Of a DNA stretch of 47,961 nucleotides, positions 21,466 through 33,698 are shown in pieces. The notes under the pieces are model-generated. The model made no database searches. It was not told where the DNA came from and saw nothing but the letters and a program-made list of their open reading frames with translations. Numbering within the stretch: the stretch's first letter is position 1; each line of letters opens with the position of its first letter. This DNA is from Gnetum montanum (taxonomy: Eukaryota > Streptophyta > Gnetopsida > Gnetales > Gnetaceae), in assembly GCA_015680685.1 (NCBI GenBank), contig MNCI01023519.1:10200-58160 (forward strand), written 5' to 3'. A program made the position numbers and the translations under genes.

Positions 21466-23790
21466 TTGTTTTACAAAATTTCATCTTCTTCTCGTAAGCC
21501 TAAAGATACTAAACCACCAGTCCCACAGGAATGCAAGGTGGTATACACCAATCTAGATAAGTTTCTACTGAATTTTACCTTTAGCCTACATCAAGATAAA
21601 TTGATGCAATGCCATGATATGAAGGGCAACATTGTTTTACCCCCCAATAAATTTGTGCTTGGAATGCTATTTAAAACCCTTAAGAAGTTGGACATAGCAG
21701 ATCTTCACGAAGAATACGTTGTGGATGGATATGACACTCAGAACTATTGTCCCCTGAAACACAATGTAAGCAAAATAAACATCAAGAGAAACTTCATGAA
21801 GCCACAAAGGGAAAACATTACACTAACCCCTTGTTCTTACTAGATCAAGAGGACAATGAGTATCCTTCCTTGGAAGGTTCTCAACATGAAGATTCTCCAT
21901 CCCCTATTACTGATGGTGAGGGTGTGAACTTGACCCTGCGATCAACTATTCATAAACTGGGTTTAAGGAAGAGTGATAGCCAAGGTAGGGACTTAGGTGA
22001 ACATCACAATAACAAGGGATCTAATGATGGTAATCGTAAAAAGTGTAAAAGTGGTGACGAACACTATGGTGGCGGTGGCGGTCCACCTTCCTCTTCATCT
22101 TCTTGATCCGATTCAAAACATTTCTCTTCATTTGAAAATTCTTATGGAAGCCACCATCAAAACAACCATGATGAAGGTGATTGACGAAATAACAATGACC
22201 GTGAAGGCTGCCAAAATCGAAGGGGTGGTTGAAACCATCATCGGCGTCATCAACACGGTGATGATGATGAACCTTTATTGACGACTTGAAGTATACTTAA
22301 CATTGCAGAGGCAATAAGAATTCCAACTAGGCATATGAAGGATAGTCGGATCAAGTGCCTAGATATGAATAATATTCCAAGATTTGAGGAGGAATACAAT
22401 TCTAATTTGCAAACACCTCTACAAGCTTTTCAAGATGCCTATGCCTTACAGAACATCAAGAATGAGTGGTAGAAACTCAAGCTTTTTCCAAGGACACTCA
22501 TTAAGAAAGCTAAAAGTTGGTACTAGTCCTTAAAACCAAAATCTATCTGAAGATGGAGTACCATGTTAGAACTGTTCAATGACAAATATCAAACGTACTC
22601 TAAAGTGCCTAACCTAAGAAGGCAATCCAAGGCTAGAAACAAGGAGCACATGTACCCTTGGATGCCACCATGAGCTGATACTATTCACTCCTACATAGAT
22701 GCCCTGACTATGGTTACTCTCAAAGGGAACAACTTTGCCACATCCTAGATGGGCTCAAAGCAAAAACAAGAAGAACCCTTGGGGTGTATGCCCAAGGAAG
22801 GTTGTCTAAAATGAGAGCTCATCAGATCAAAAGGCTAATTGAGCAGGTAGCAAAAGAAGAAGATGAGCTACAAAAAAGGAAGAGTGCTGAAGAGCATAAT
22901 AGGGATCCATCCATCAAAAAATGAGAGGTTCGATTTTGTGACAAGGAGAAGTCACCACTTGATGAAGTGATGAACAGAAAGACCTTGCCTATTCAAAAAT
23001 CTATTTCTGACATTTTAGCCAAGATCGACAAGTTATAGGACTCTTTGGATGAAAAGTTTCAAACTGCTTTGAAAATTGCTAAAGAATCCAAAGAGCAAAA
23101 TAGTGATCATAATTATAGATAGCAAAATGAAGCTGAACGTGCCTACCAAAGAGGTAAGGGCAAAGCTTCTACAGTAGAGGAAGTTGTGGAATCTGACTCT
23201 GATGATGAAACTAAATGTGACATATGTCAATATAAACATCCAAAGGGATGTTTCCCTATGATGTCACACTTACAAGAGTTTGGAGTGACGCATTAAATCC
23301 TCGCCTAGCACATAGACAAGCTCTAAGATGATTGCCTTACCCTCAAGGCAGTCCAAGATAGTTCCACCAACAGCAACAAGCTTACTATCCAAGTGGAACT
23401 CCTCCACAACCTTATGAATAGTATGAACAGTGGTACCAACCACAATCATGGGGAATGCCGTCGCCAAGGCAGTAGTACCCTTATAGGCAACCAAATCCAT
23501 ACGAGTACTATGTTTAGCAACCTATCTCCCCTAGAAGTTTGGCAAGTTATGCATCATTCTAGCATCACTATTACCCTCCAGAGTACCACCAAACACATTC
23601 ACCATCTACTCAAGGAGAAAACCTATATCTATATCTTTATCATCCTCCACATCCCTCTACACCTACACCTCCACCATCAACCCAATTACCTCCTGCTCTA
23701 TCTCTGGAAGGTGAGATTCCTCCACAGTCGCAACAACGAAATGCTACAAGGGCTATACACTCACAACTAGTTTTTCAACCAAGTGATTCG
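21466..23790 (+). pseudogene. Element B gag, broken
   Basis: Homologous to gag of element A, but the start codon is lost (AAAATTTCATC where A has AAAATGTC). The N-terminal block (21466-21843) includes ECKVVYTNLDKFLLNFTFSL. The capsid part is spread over frames near 22340-22860 (for example CLDMNNIPRFEEEYN and LELFNDKYQTYSKVPNLRR). Near 23213 the motif CDICQYKHPKGC is a compact CX2CX3HX3C, shorter than the usual CX2CX4HX4C knuckle. A Pro/Gln/Tyr-rich linker follows until about 23790. Confidence 0.75.
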
Positions 23791-23925
23791 AATAATTGAT
23801 CAAGAAAACGACCTTTCTTCTGACCTAGCAGTCCTCTCCAACCCTCACAACCTACTTTAGCTGATCGCCCTACATCTCCAACACCCTCATCCTCTGCATC
23901 AAATACCTTGGAGCATCTTTCAAAA

Positions 23926-24310
23926 CAAATGCCATCTAGGATCTGCATTGTAATGCTAACTCATGTTGTTTTTAACTGGATCAAGGCTAGCAACCTTCCT
24001 ACAAAAAGATTTGATCCAGGAAGTCTGCTCATCTTTCTCCAGAAATTCCAAAGGTAACCTCATTTCCCATGATATGTACAAGGCCTAAAACCTACCACCT
24101 CTTAAGAAGAGCAATATCTATCTAGCAGTAGCAAATCAATCAATTACAATCCCTTTGGGATTAGTAAAGGACATTGTAACCACATTTTGTGGGTGATCCT
24201 ATGTTGCTAATTTTCTAGTAATCAAGGTGGACAACTACGAAAGTGACTTTTCCATCATCATGGGAAGGGCTTGGTTAAGCATGGTTAATGCACGAATGGG
24301 TAAAAGGGAC
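23926..24310 (+). pseudogene. Element B aspartic protease, badly decayed
   Basis: Only fragments are readable: the catalytic loop region has been altered, and the last part is KVDNYESDFSIIMGRAWLSM, the counterpart of the PIILGR end of Athila proteases. The element A copy preserves more of the domain. Confidence 0.65.
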
Positions 24311-24484
24311 CGATCTCTCAAAATATCTAAGGAAAATGAGTTAGGAAAAATTGAGAAGAAGCATATTCCATGCATTGTGTATAACAATAATGGGTGCAAT
24401 TGTGTGCAAAAGATTTGGTCAATCAAAAGCACATACATTAAGGCATGCAATCAATGTGTGTAAGAAATTAATATTCAACAATGT

Positions 24485-25729
24485 TTGTATGTAGCAGCCA
24501 CAAAGCAAGAGGGCACCCAATGGCTAATAGCTAATTCAGATAGTAGCACAATATGCATGGAGCCAACTAAGAGCTTAACTTACGCATATGTTGAAGGCAT
24601 GGGCAAAATTGAACAAGTCCATTCCCAACTCTCTAATGAAGATGATGATAACTGTTGGGGAGAGTTAGAGATCCCTAATCACTTCAAGCAGGAGCCCTTA
24701 GAACTAAAAATTTTACTAGTTGGAATGGAGTATGCATTTTTAAAGAATGGTAAACTAGTCATCATTAATGCTAAACTTACTTTTGAACAAAAAAAGTTGT
24801 TGAAAGTGGTAAATAAATGGTCAACAACCTTTACTTGGTCATATCCAGAGCTAACAAGAATTGATCCAAGGATATGCTAGCACTGCATCTACACTGACCT
24901 GACCATGAAGCCTAAAAGGCAGCCGCAAAGGCAACTAAACCCCAAATTGAAGCAAATCGTTAAGGAGGAGATACAGCAACTCTTCATGGTGGGTTTTATC
25001 TATCCAATCGCAGATAGTAAGTGGATTAACCCACTCGTAATTGTACCAAAGAAGGGTGGTAAATGGTGGGTTTGCATTGACTTTAGGTTGTTAAATATGG
25101 CAACATTTAAGGATCACTTTCTTTTGCCATTTGTGCATCAAGTATTAGACACCATATCCTAGCATCGTTATTATAGTTTCTTGGATGGCTATAGTGGCTA
25201 TAACCAAATCCAAATTGCACCAAAAGACTAGGCCAAGACAACATTCACAAGTCCCTGGGGAACTTTTGCATACTATAAGATATAATTTGGCCTATGCAAT
25301 GCCCCTACAACATTTCAACACTTATTCCTTAGTATCTTTCAATAACAGATCGATAGTGATGTTAAAATCTTCATGGATGACTTCTCCACCTATGGAGCTA
25401 CCTTTAAGCAAGCCCTGGACCGACTTGAGCAAGTACTGAAGAGATGTTTTGAAACAAACCTATGGCTCAACTAGCAAAAGAGCCATCTCATGACCCAAGA
25501 AGGCATTGTGCTAGGGCACCAAATTTCGCAAAAAGGAATTCAAGTAGACCTAAAAAAGATAAGGGTCATCCAAGGAATAACACACCAACTAGAGACTATT
25601 AAAGATGTTTGGTCATTCCTTGGACACACTGGTTACTACTGTCACTTTATTGAGAATTTCTCTAAGATTGCAACGTCATTGGTAGAACTTAAAGAAAGAT
25701 GCACTTTTCATTTGGACCAAGGAATATGA
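24485..25729 (+). pseudogene. Element B reverse transcriptase with upstream linker, broken
   Basis: A linker (24485-24880) carries ELKILLVGMEYAFLKNGKLV and FTWSYPELTRIDPRIC, matching the segment before RT in Athila elements. RT proper begins near 24905 with RQPQRQLNPKLKQIVKEEIQ and includes VCIDFRLLNM, LDGYSGYNQIQIAP, and an intact active-site FMDDFSTYG in a shifted frame near 25370. The connection (25490-25729) has GIVLGHQISQKGIQVD and SFLGHTGYYCHFIENF. Several single stops (at 24878, 25160, 25228 and others) and frame changes divide it. Confidence 0.85.
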
Positions 25730-25789
25730 AAATGCATTTCAACAATTAAAAGAGAAACTAGTAGAAACACCAATCCTATGAGCACCATA

Positions 25790-26315
25790 TTGGTCCAAAC
25801 CATTCCATATCATGACAGACGCATCTAACTATGTTTTGAAAGCAATGCTCACATAGATGGACAATAGGAAACATCCATATTATATCCACTGTGCAAGTCG
25901 AAGCATTGTGGGAGCACAATTAAATTACACCACCATGGAGAAAGAATTAATGGTAGTGGTATATGCACTAAAAAAGTTTAGACATTATGTGCGAGGTTAC
26001 AAAGTATTTGTACATATGAATCATAGTGCAATTTGCTTCCTTATGAATAAGCCAATGATGAATCCTCATGTTATACAGTGGCTTGTGATATTGCAGGAAT
26101 TCGATCTTACTATGGTAGATCGAAAAGGAACTAAGAATGTGGTTGCTAATCATCTTTCTTGCTTAAGATGGAATAACAAAGAGGAGGAGAGCCTACTCTC
26201 TGATCAGTTTCTTGATGAACTTCTGTTTACTAGAGCAATAAATGAACAAACACCTAAAAAAGCAATATGGTATAATGGCATCCTCACATATCTTCTCACT
26301 CAAGAGATGCCATAA
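25790..26315 (+). pseudogene. Element B RNase H
   Basis: The domain starts with MTDASNYVLKAML (catalytic Asp) and after one stop runs open from 25857: CASRSIVGAQLNYTTMEKEL with the catalytic Glu, VFVHMNHSAICFLMN where the usual Asp (TDH) is replaced by Asn, and QEFDLTMVDRKGTKNVVANH, the typical tail. The C-terminal part extends to the integrase. Confidence 0.8.
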
Positions 26316-26439
26316 GACTTGGATTTTTGGAAAAAGCAACAATTTTTTTATCAGGTCAAATACTTCATGGAAATCAACAAACACCTTTACAAGTTATGTA
26401 TCAATGGCCTGATTTATTAGTGTGTCTCTAACAAAGATC

Positions 26440-27520
26440 AACTATGTGTTCTCCAGGAGTCTCATAAAGGACCTTGCGGTGGCCACTATGCAAGGAGATG
26501 CATGGCCATAAAAATCCTAATGATAGGATACTATTGATCCATAATCTTTAGGGATGCCCACCAATTTGTCATGTCTTGTGAATGTTGTCAACATGATAGG
26601 GGGATGACCACTTGTATGGAAGGTCCTCAACAATGGATTCAACCACTAGAACCTTTCGACATATGGGGCATTGACTTCATGGGTCCCATCACACCCATGT
26701 CTAATGGGAAAGCGTATATTATAGTAGCAATTGACTATTACACAAAATGAGCTGAAGCGACAGCTATTACAAATTACACGTCATTCACTACTACTAGATT
26801 TATACAACATATTGTAAATAGATTTGGGGTGCCACGTTCACTAATTTCTAATAATCGTACTCATTTCACAAGTGCCACATTTAGAAAATTAATGCAATGC
26901 TTGGGGTTAGAACATAAATTAACAACACCTTACCACCCCCAAGCCAATGGTCAAGTAGAGGTAACCAACTGGGAGATCACAAAAATATTAACACGAACCA
27001 TTAGCAAATATAGGAAGGATTGGAGCACAAAACATAATGATGCTCTCTAGGCTTACCGATCAACTTGGAGACTTCCTATTGGATATTCTCCATATGAGTT
27101 AGTGTACAGGAAACTTCCAACACTCCCAATTCAATCTAAGCTCCATACACTCTCAACGACCTATGATCTAAACTTTGACCTAAGTTTAGCACAAAAGAAA
27201 AAATTAATTAATTTGAACGTGCTAGACAAAAATTGCTTAGTGGTCCTATCTTTGAATGAGGTGAACAAGGCATTCAGTAAACAACACCATGACCTTAGAA
27301 TTAGGAAACTAAGGTTTCAACCAAGAGAGAAGGTCCTCTACTAGAACCCCACACATGTACCTCAAAAGGCAAAATTTCAAACATTATGGGAGGGACCTTA
27401 TATAATTGATCAAACCTTTCCCTCTAGGGTCATGATAATTTACAAACCTGACAACCCAAATAAAAGTAGTTGGTTAATATCCAACAAATTAAACCTTTCC
27501 TAGAACCAAGATTGGCTAGT
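26440..27520 (+). pseudogene. Element B integrase, broken
   Basis: An HHCC zinc-binding part (SHKGPCGGHY, later CECCQHDRG) is followed by the core: FDIWGIDFMGPITPMSNGKA with the first catalytic Asp, then SLISNNRTHFTSATFRK, where the second catalytic Asp of the usual SDxGxHF motif is Asn, and YHPQANGQVEVTNWE with the Glu. The C-terminal part contains YELVYRKLPTLP and LRFQPREKVLY. The chain is interrupted by stops near 26535, 26748, 27048 and 27342. The Asn change alone should prevent strand transfer. Confidence 0.85.
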
Positions 27521-29693
27521 GTAAATACCTCTTCAACTGATGAACATCCACGTTCTATTTTTCGGATCTCCTTTTTCAAACTCAATCATAAGGGAGATGG
27601 CCATCCGTGCTGACTATTACCTTGGCCTCTCAATTTTTCTACCTTTTTATTTTTCACATTTTTAATTTTACAAATTTTTTTATTTTCAAATTTTTCTAAA
27701 TTTTACATCATCTTTAGTACCTTTAAACTTTCTTGATTATTTTACACTCTCTTATATATTTTACTTCATTTTGTTTCTTTTGATTAAGTGTGATATTTTC
27801 TCATTTTTGCTAATAAATTTGCTTTTTTTGTCGTAGGACACAATGTTGTTGTTGTTGTTTGCTAATGATGGTTTGTGCTTAATGTGTGATTGTCGATGTC
27901 TAGTTTCTATTTTTGAATTCTAATGTCTAATGACTTTGGCATGATTTGTTTTTCATGGAATAGGTAGTGAGTCCACATCATTCGCCCATCCAATGAGCCT
28001 TATGGTTTTCTTTGTTCTAGGAATTTAAGGTCCCTTTTTCATTAAAGAAACTTTTAATCAATCAGTGACCTTGGTAGTTCCAGAATTACGAAGGATCCAA
28101 AGGTTTGTAAAAAATGTGACTTCAAGGAAACTCAATACTCTTTGTACTCTTCTTCTAGCTTGAGTGCTTGAGTGTTTTTTTGTGGACTTCTTACCGTTCC
28201 ATACCACCCAATCATAGGAAGACAAATAACATCAATGCATGGTGTGGTTCCCATCATTCAAAAAAAAAACAAAAAATGATGGAAATTTAAAGCACACCCC
28301 TTTAACACAAATAAGTCCTCACATGGTGTGGTTTCCATTTCAAAAAAAATAAATAGAAATTCAAAGCACATCCCTTGGACAAATAAAAGGGCTATAAGCA
28401 CTAGTTATGGACTCAAGACATACACCTATGCCTGAGGATCTCCTCTAACTAAGGCCCTCTTTCTCTCACTTTCTACTTCTCTCTCCTCTTTGTGGAATAG
28501 TGGTTATCTTAAGGGGACACTCTTCTATCTCGAGTGGATGGATCGATTTTAAAGTGGGGATGCGAAGTCACTCAAAGTAGAAGGTTTTGGTCTAGATTGA
28601 GAATGGAACTTCTCGAGTCATTTTAACCACAATTCCATAAGGGACTTGTTATGACCTCAATTTGGGACTTCATTCCACCTTCTCGATCATCCATCCATGC
28701 TACCATAACTCACCTCACTACTAGGTTCTATGTTATGCTCTATGTCTTAGTCTAATGTATTGGGATTCTTGAGTGGATTCTTTTGGGTTGGTCCTTGACT
28801 TGTCATGATCATTAAATCGACTATGGGGTCCATAGACTCCTTAGCTGAGGTTATGTAAGGGCAAAAAGGGCATGAGCCTGCTATGGGAAGGATCCACTTG
28901 CATAGTTTTTGGCTTGATTAGTTAAGGTTCCTTACCTTTGACATCACTACAATCTTATATTTCGTATTTTTCATTGTGTAAACTGCTCAGTACTCCTTAA
29001 TCTTTCATTGCATTCATCCATTAAATTAATTTTTCTTCATTTTTTCAAATTTATGAACTTCAACACCCTCTTCTCATGCTTTCATACTATTCTTAGTCTT
29101 CTAAGCTTTCGTTTGACCCCAATTTCATCAAAAAATTCCTTGTATTTTGAGAGTTTAACCAAAGTCAATAAAAGTCAACGATGATCAACAGCTACATCGA
29201 CAAGGCCTTGTCAACACAGTGCAAAAATACTATATATACCGCTAGACACTTTGGAATTTTTGGAAATTTGCTCATAACACATGAGGAATTTTTGCAATTT
29301 TTCAAAGCCCACAACCTTTTAGAGTCCATAACTTTCAAACCATTTGTCCAAATCACTCTATTTTTCGATCCTGCACTTACCAAAGGTAAGATCTTTATCG
29401 TGGGGGCCACAAACCTTAAGGTTTCCAATGCAATTTTTGAAAAATTTTTCTAACTCCCCCAAGGGTTAGTAACCTTAATCATATATAAACATCAACTTTT
29501 TCCAAGTTAATCCTTCCAACAATCTCCAAGATGATTTATCAATGATAAGGCATAAATAGGATTAACAATTGAGTTAATTAAATCAACCATAATTACAACT
29601 TAGCCAAGTGTAACTACCCTCAAGAGTTAAGGCATCCCAATTGTTTTAGGATTACACAATGATTGCTAATCCATGGTTCTATTATGATTACAG
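27521..29693 (+). other. Element B spacer with candidate 5' UTR intron
   Basis: A non-coding stretch of about 2.2 kb homologous to 12206-14430. It contains the internal promoter-like cassette (29190-29240), the donor-like AAAG|GTAAGATC (GT at 29386-29387) and the acceptor-like TGATTACAG ending at 29693, directly before the ORF2 ATG. A predicted intron of 308 nt would match the 307-nt counterpart in A. The 90-codon frame at 29181-29453 lies within this region and has no conserved protein signal. Confidence 0.65.
29190..29240 (+). promoter_or_regulatory. Element B internal promoter-like cassette
   Basis: The palindrome TCGACAAGGCCTTGTCAA with the link CACAGTG precedes TATATATA at 29231-29238. 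The 3' LTR of B has CCTTGTCAACACAGTG at the same place before its own TATA box. The distance to the ORF2 ATG is about 456 bp, as in A and D. Confidence 0.6.
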
Positions 29694-32536
29694 ATGACAC
29701 CGAAACAAAAACATCGGTAGGAAGAAGAACCCTCAAAACCACGGAAGAAAAGACCTAGAGGTAGAAGAGGCTAGCAGAAACAAGGCCAAGAACAATAAGA
29801 GGTAACCCATGGAACAGGAGCTCTTCATGAGGAGCCCGAAGTGGAATTTGTTCGACAGATTCTAGAAGAAGAAGTGCCTACAAAACAATCCCAATGAGAA
29901 GAAGCACCTAGACATGTGCCAAGGCTTGAGGTCACTCTGACTCAAGCCTGCCTAGACATCATCAAGTCCCAAGAGATCCAAAGATCAATTCTTCAAGAGA
30001 TAAACTTTGGACCATTTTTGGAGAAAGCTCCAAAGGATGTTAAGACACAATTGCAAGACTCTTCCATGTGGTTAGTCATCACATCCAATGGGGAGTGGTA
30101 CATGGGAGAGACCTATCTCTTCTAGAATAGCCAAAGGTTAAAGTCCATTGTAAAAATCAAGGACAATCAAGTGTCCTACTCGACAAAGGCCATAGCACAG
30201 GCACTAGGGTTGCCAAACATTGGAACATAGTCGACAGAGATATCAACAAAAGGTAATCCTGAGGCAAAAAGCGAGTGGACCCAACGATGCTACAGGGTGG
30301 ACTATAAGGAGTATGGTACGCTCACAATGGCAAAGCGGATTTATTTCAAGATTGTGGTCTATCACCTCAATCCAATAGTGAGGCCAAGCAAGGTGATTGC
30401 TTTCTCCACTCAAGCATGCACCGCTCTAAGTAGGAAATTTCCCGTTAACTTTCCACAACTAATTTATTTGGAGATTGAGAAGCGCTTCAAGGAGAACGAA
30501 CGTGGAAGGAAGACCTTGCCCTTTCCGTGCCTTATCAAGAAACTTTGCAAGAGGGCAAGTATTGTTCGCTATTCAAATGACACTCTCAAGCATGCTCCCT
30601 TGGCCTTGTGGGTAGAAATCATAAAGGATAAGATGCCAACAACCACTCAAGAAGAGGAGCTACTGCCACCACCACCCACTCAGGAAACCACATTGAAGGC
30701 CCGCACAAGCCTTAAACATCCACGGAAAATCCAAGAGCAGCTCTTGAGTGAACAAGAGCAGCAAGCAGAAATGAGTGGGGCGGATCCATCTATGTATCAA
30801 CCAGTAATAAGTCACCTTAATGAGGTGGCCCATATAATTAGCCAAATGGAGAGGGGTGGTTCCATTTTCTCTATTCAAAGAACGCATCTGCCTTTGAGGT
30901 CGAATCCCAACACTCAGGAGGTGATGATATCATTAGCAACACATCATCTATTCTCAGAAATCTATGAGAATGCCACCACTTTCTTGGTGAGGTTGGAGGA
31001 AGGTGAAAAGGTAATTGTCTTGGTGATGCAGTAGCAAGGACAGAAGACAACGGCAGAAGTGGTACCTAACTATGTAGCTGAAGCACTAAATGCGCCTACG
31101 ACATTTCTACTAGACGTATCTGCACTCCAAGATGTGTAGACGTTCGTAGGCACAGTCAGCAGGAAATTGAATGTAGCCCAACACAAAAAACTATTGGAAT
31201 GACTAGTAGGAACTGGGCAAACGACTCTGGATATCTTTGATCTTCCGAAGAACATCACTGCAACCCAATTGGAGCTACTGAATGCAAGGGGTAGATGCAT
31301 CATTTTGGAGGGACAACGAGAAATGATGCTTGGGTGCGAAGGTTGCTGAACTTCATGCCCGACTTGCAAAATAAGCAAAATCCTTAGCCCAACAACAATA
31401 AGAGATGAAGCTATCAAATAGCTTTAAGAACGGTTTCACAAGGCTGAGGAGGAAGTACTAATGGCCATCTTCAAATAGTCTATGGCAAAAGCTGAAATGC
31501 ACTCAATCAAAAAGGACTTGAATCAGATGCACCAAGAAAATGAAGCATAATCACACAAAATCATCACTTGCGAAATGTTGATGCTCAAAAAGATCAAATA
31601 CAAGAATTCATTCATCAACAACAGGAGCAACTTGCTAGAGTCAACACTAAACTGAGAAAATTAGCCGCGAAGAACTACACTCTGTCAATGGAGGAGGTAC
31701 GCACCTTGCGACAAAAGTCTACTATCGAGATCATTGCCTGGAAGAACGAAGCTCTCAAATTTGAGAGAGTGAAAAATCACCATAGGAACCAGGTTGGCTT
31801 GCAAAAGGAAATTAATGAAAAAGAAATCCATATAGCAAAAGCTGAAGTGAATGAAGCCCTCTAGCAACTCCAACAAGGAAGAGAGGTGTGGCAGCCCATC
31901 CTTGATAGGATTGATGCCTACAACAAAGTAGAGATCCGCTTGAAGGAGTTGCATATTGAACAGATGACAGAGTATATGGAGTTGGCCAATCTCCGTTACA
32001 TAACTTTGGTAATGCTGACAGCTGGATGACCACAGTCAAAATTGAAAAAACAGGTGGTTAGCTCGTATCTACTATACGAAGTCGAGTTCAAACACCACAA
32101 GGACACCAAACAAAAGCTTGAGACTACTAACGCTGAACTCAAAGTCCTCAAAGGGCAATTTACAAATCAACGATCCATCGTTGAGGACCTAGCCAAACAG
32201 ATGAATAACTACCAGGAGCTAAAAAACACAATGCGAGCATTTGATATTAAATGCAAACAGTTCACTGCCTGGTTCATCAATGTCAAGGAGTTATTTCCAA
32301 TGATCCCATGTCCTTGGGATGTGCTCGTTTCAACCCACATTGGGGAAGCTACGTAGACAGTGCATGATCCTAGAAGTAAGGAGGAGAAAATAAAAGCACT
32401 ACTAGATGCTTTCTGCCTTCCACCTAAAGTTGCAATAGCAGCAGGACAACCACAATTGTCTCAACCACTGCCAGTGCGTGAAGTTGATGAAGGTTTCTCA
32501 AAGCCTCAAGAAGCACCATCATCTAGGATTGTTTAA
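29694..32536 (+). pseudogene. Element B second ORF (large coiled-coil protein), broken
   Basis: From the ATG at 29694 to the stop at 32534-32536 (947 codons including stops). The N-terminal domain is best seen at 30297-30660: GTLTMAKRIYFKIVVYHLNP, IEKRFKENERGRKTLPFPCL and IKKLCKRASIVRYSND. A Pro/Gln-rich link follows, then a long Lys/Glu/Gln-rich coiled coil (31568-32356) with SMEEVRTLRQKSTIEIIAW, shared with D, and the C-terminal WFINVKELFPMIPCPWDV. No membrane segment is visible. The role is unknown; position after integrase is that of the Athila env-like ORF, but the features suggest an intracellular, oligomeric protein. Confidence 0.75.
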
Positions 32537-32782
32537 TCTTCTCCAATAAGCTTCACATCATCAATGAATGTGTTGTCCAATTTTTAAAAAGTTGTATCAT
32601 GGTGTTCAATTTTGTGTCCTAAACACCATCATTTTTTGTAATGTGTTGATCCGTACACTCGGGCACTCTATTTTTTGTCAAGTCAATAAGTTTATTATTA
32701 AGAAAAGTCAATCAATAATCTCATACCTTCACAATTTTGTAAAAGAACTCGAGGATGAGTTTTCATTCAATCGTGGGAATAT

Positions 32783-33698
32783 GATGAGCTGTCGTTGGTT
32801 AGCTACGTCGACAAGGCCTTGTCTATGTAGTCGACCGCATCGACGAGGCCTCGTCAAAGCATCTTATCCTATGTCGATGAAGCCTTGTCAACACAGTGTC
32901 TTTCTATAGCCTATAAATACACACCTACCAATCGCATTTATGAAAAATCCAAATTTCAGTAGTAGCAAAGCTCTTGCATTTTTTCCATTCAAAAATTAGA
33001 ATTTTTTTCCCAAGTGCCAATAGTAAGAGTCATTGAGTGTACAAATCTTTATTCGAGCATTATTGTACTTGAGCACGACAGTATGTGCAGCAATAAAGAT
33101 GAACTTTCTAATAAACCTTGCAACACTTTAGATAAATTAGTTATTTCATTTATGCATTTAATGTTTTTAATTATTTATTAAATATTTTCAATTAGTTATC
33201 AAATATTTTCCAATTATTACTACGTGAATGAGACAATTAAGCAAGATAGATTACACACATAAGTACAACCACTTTGAGCATAACACATATTCGCTTGGTA
33301 ATCCTAGCAACGTTATCACTTGGTATGCCCAGCGTAGTGTTTGGTCACCCAACAATGGATATGTAAGTTCAAGACATGTACAGAAAGTGGAAACGAATAC
33401 TTATGTTAGGATTAGTTAATTAGTAGTTTAGATTAGTTAATTAAACTCCTTTTCTCTACATTTCGAGCACCGAAATATAAAATACAAAATGATAAAAATC
33501 AAATGCCTCAATTACACTTAACCATACCAACGTATATCACAAGTGTAATTGAAAAGACAACAATTGACCTTAAGGCTAGATTCATTTCCTAAAGGGCTAG
33601 TGCACTCAAAACGATAAAGTCCATGGAATTCAATTGAATCACACGTGAACACTTTGTGATTCATATGGTTGGGCATAAGGGTACCTCACCGCTCATCA
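32783..33698 (+). repeat. 3' LTR of element B
   Basis: The 916-bp LTR runs from TGATGAG to CTCATCA. It has the palindrome array at about 32806-32898 and TATAAATA at 32912-32919. A purine-poor tract CGTGGGAATA precedes it. It aligns with the 5' LTR along its full length with abundant transitions. Confidence 0.92.

Larger units (their letters stand above)
20407..33698 (+). mobile_element. Element B, Athila-type Ty3/gypsy, complete but decayed
   Basis: This is a full-length 13.3-kb element with both LTRs, tRNA-Asp primer site, gag, protease, RT, RNase H, integrase, spacer, a second ORF, polypurine region and a 5-bp target duplication (AGTGG). It is in the opposite orientation to its host element A, and the two share most of their sequence, making a very large inverted repeat. 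Frequent stops and frameshifts show it no longer codes for working proteins. Confidence 0.93.

Noticed and set aside
29181-29453. 90-codon frame before the second ORF of B
   Set aside because: It covers the internal TATA and putative intron donor; the counterpart in A is in another frame on the same strand and broken, so protein conservation is not supported.
8159-33698. Calling the second ORF an envelope gene
   Set aside because: No signal peptide, fusion peptide or membrane segment is visible in A, B or D; only the position matches Athila env-like genes.
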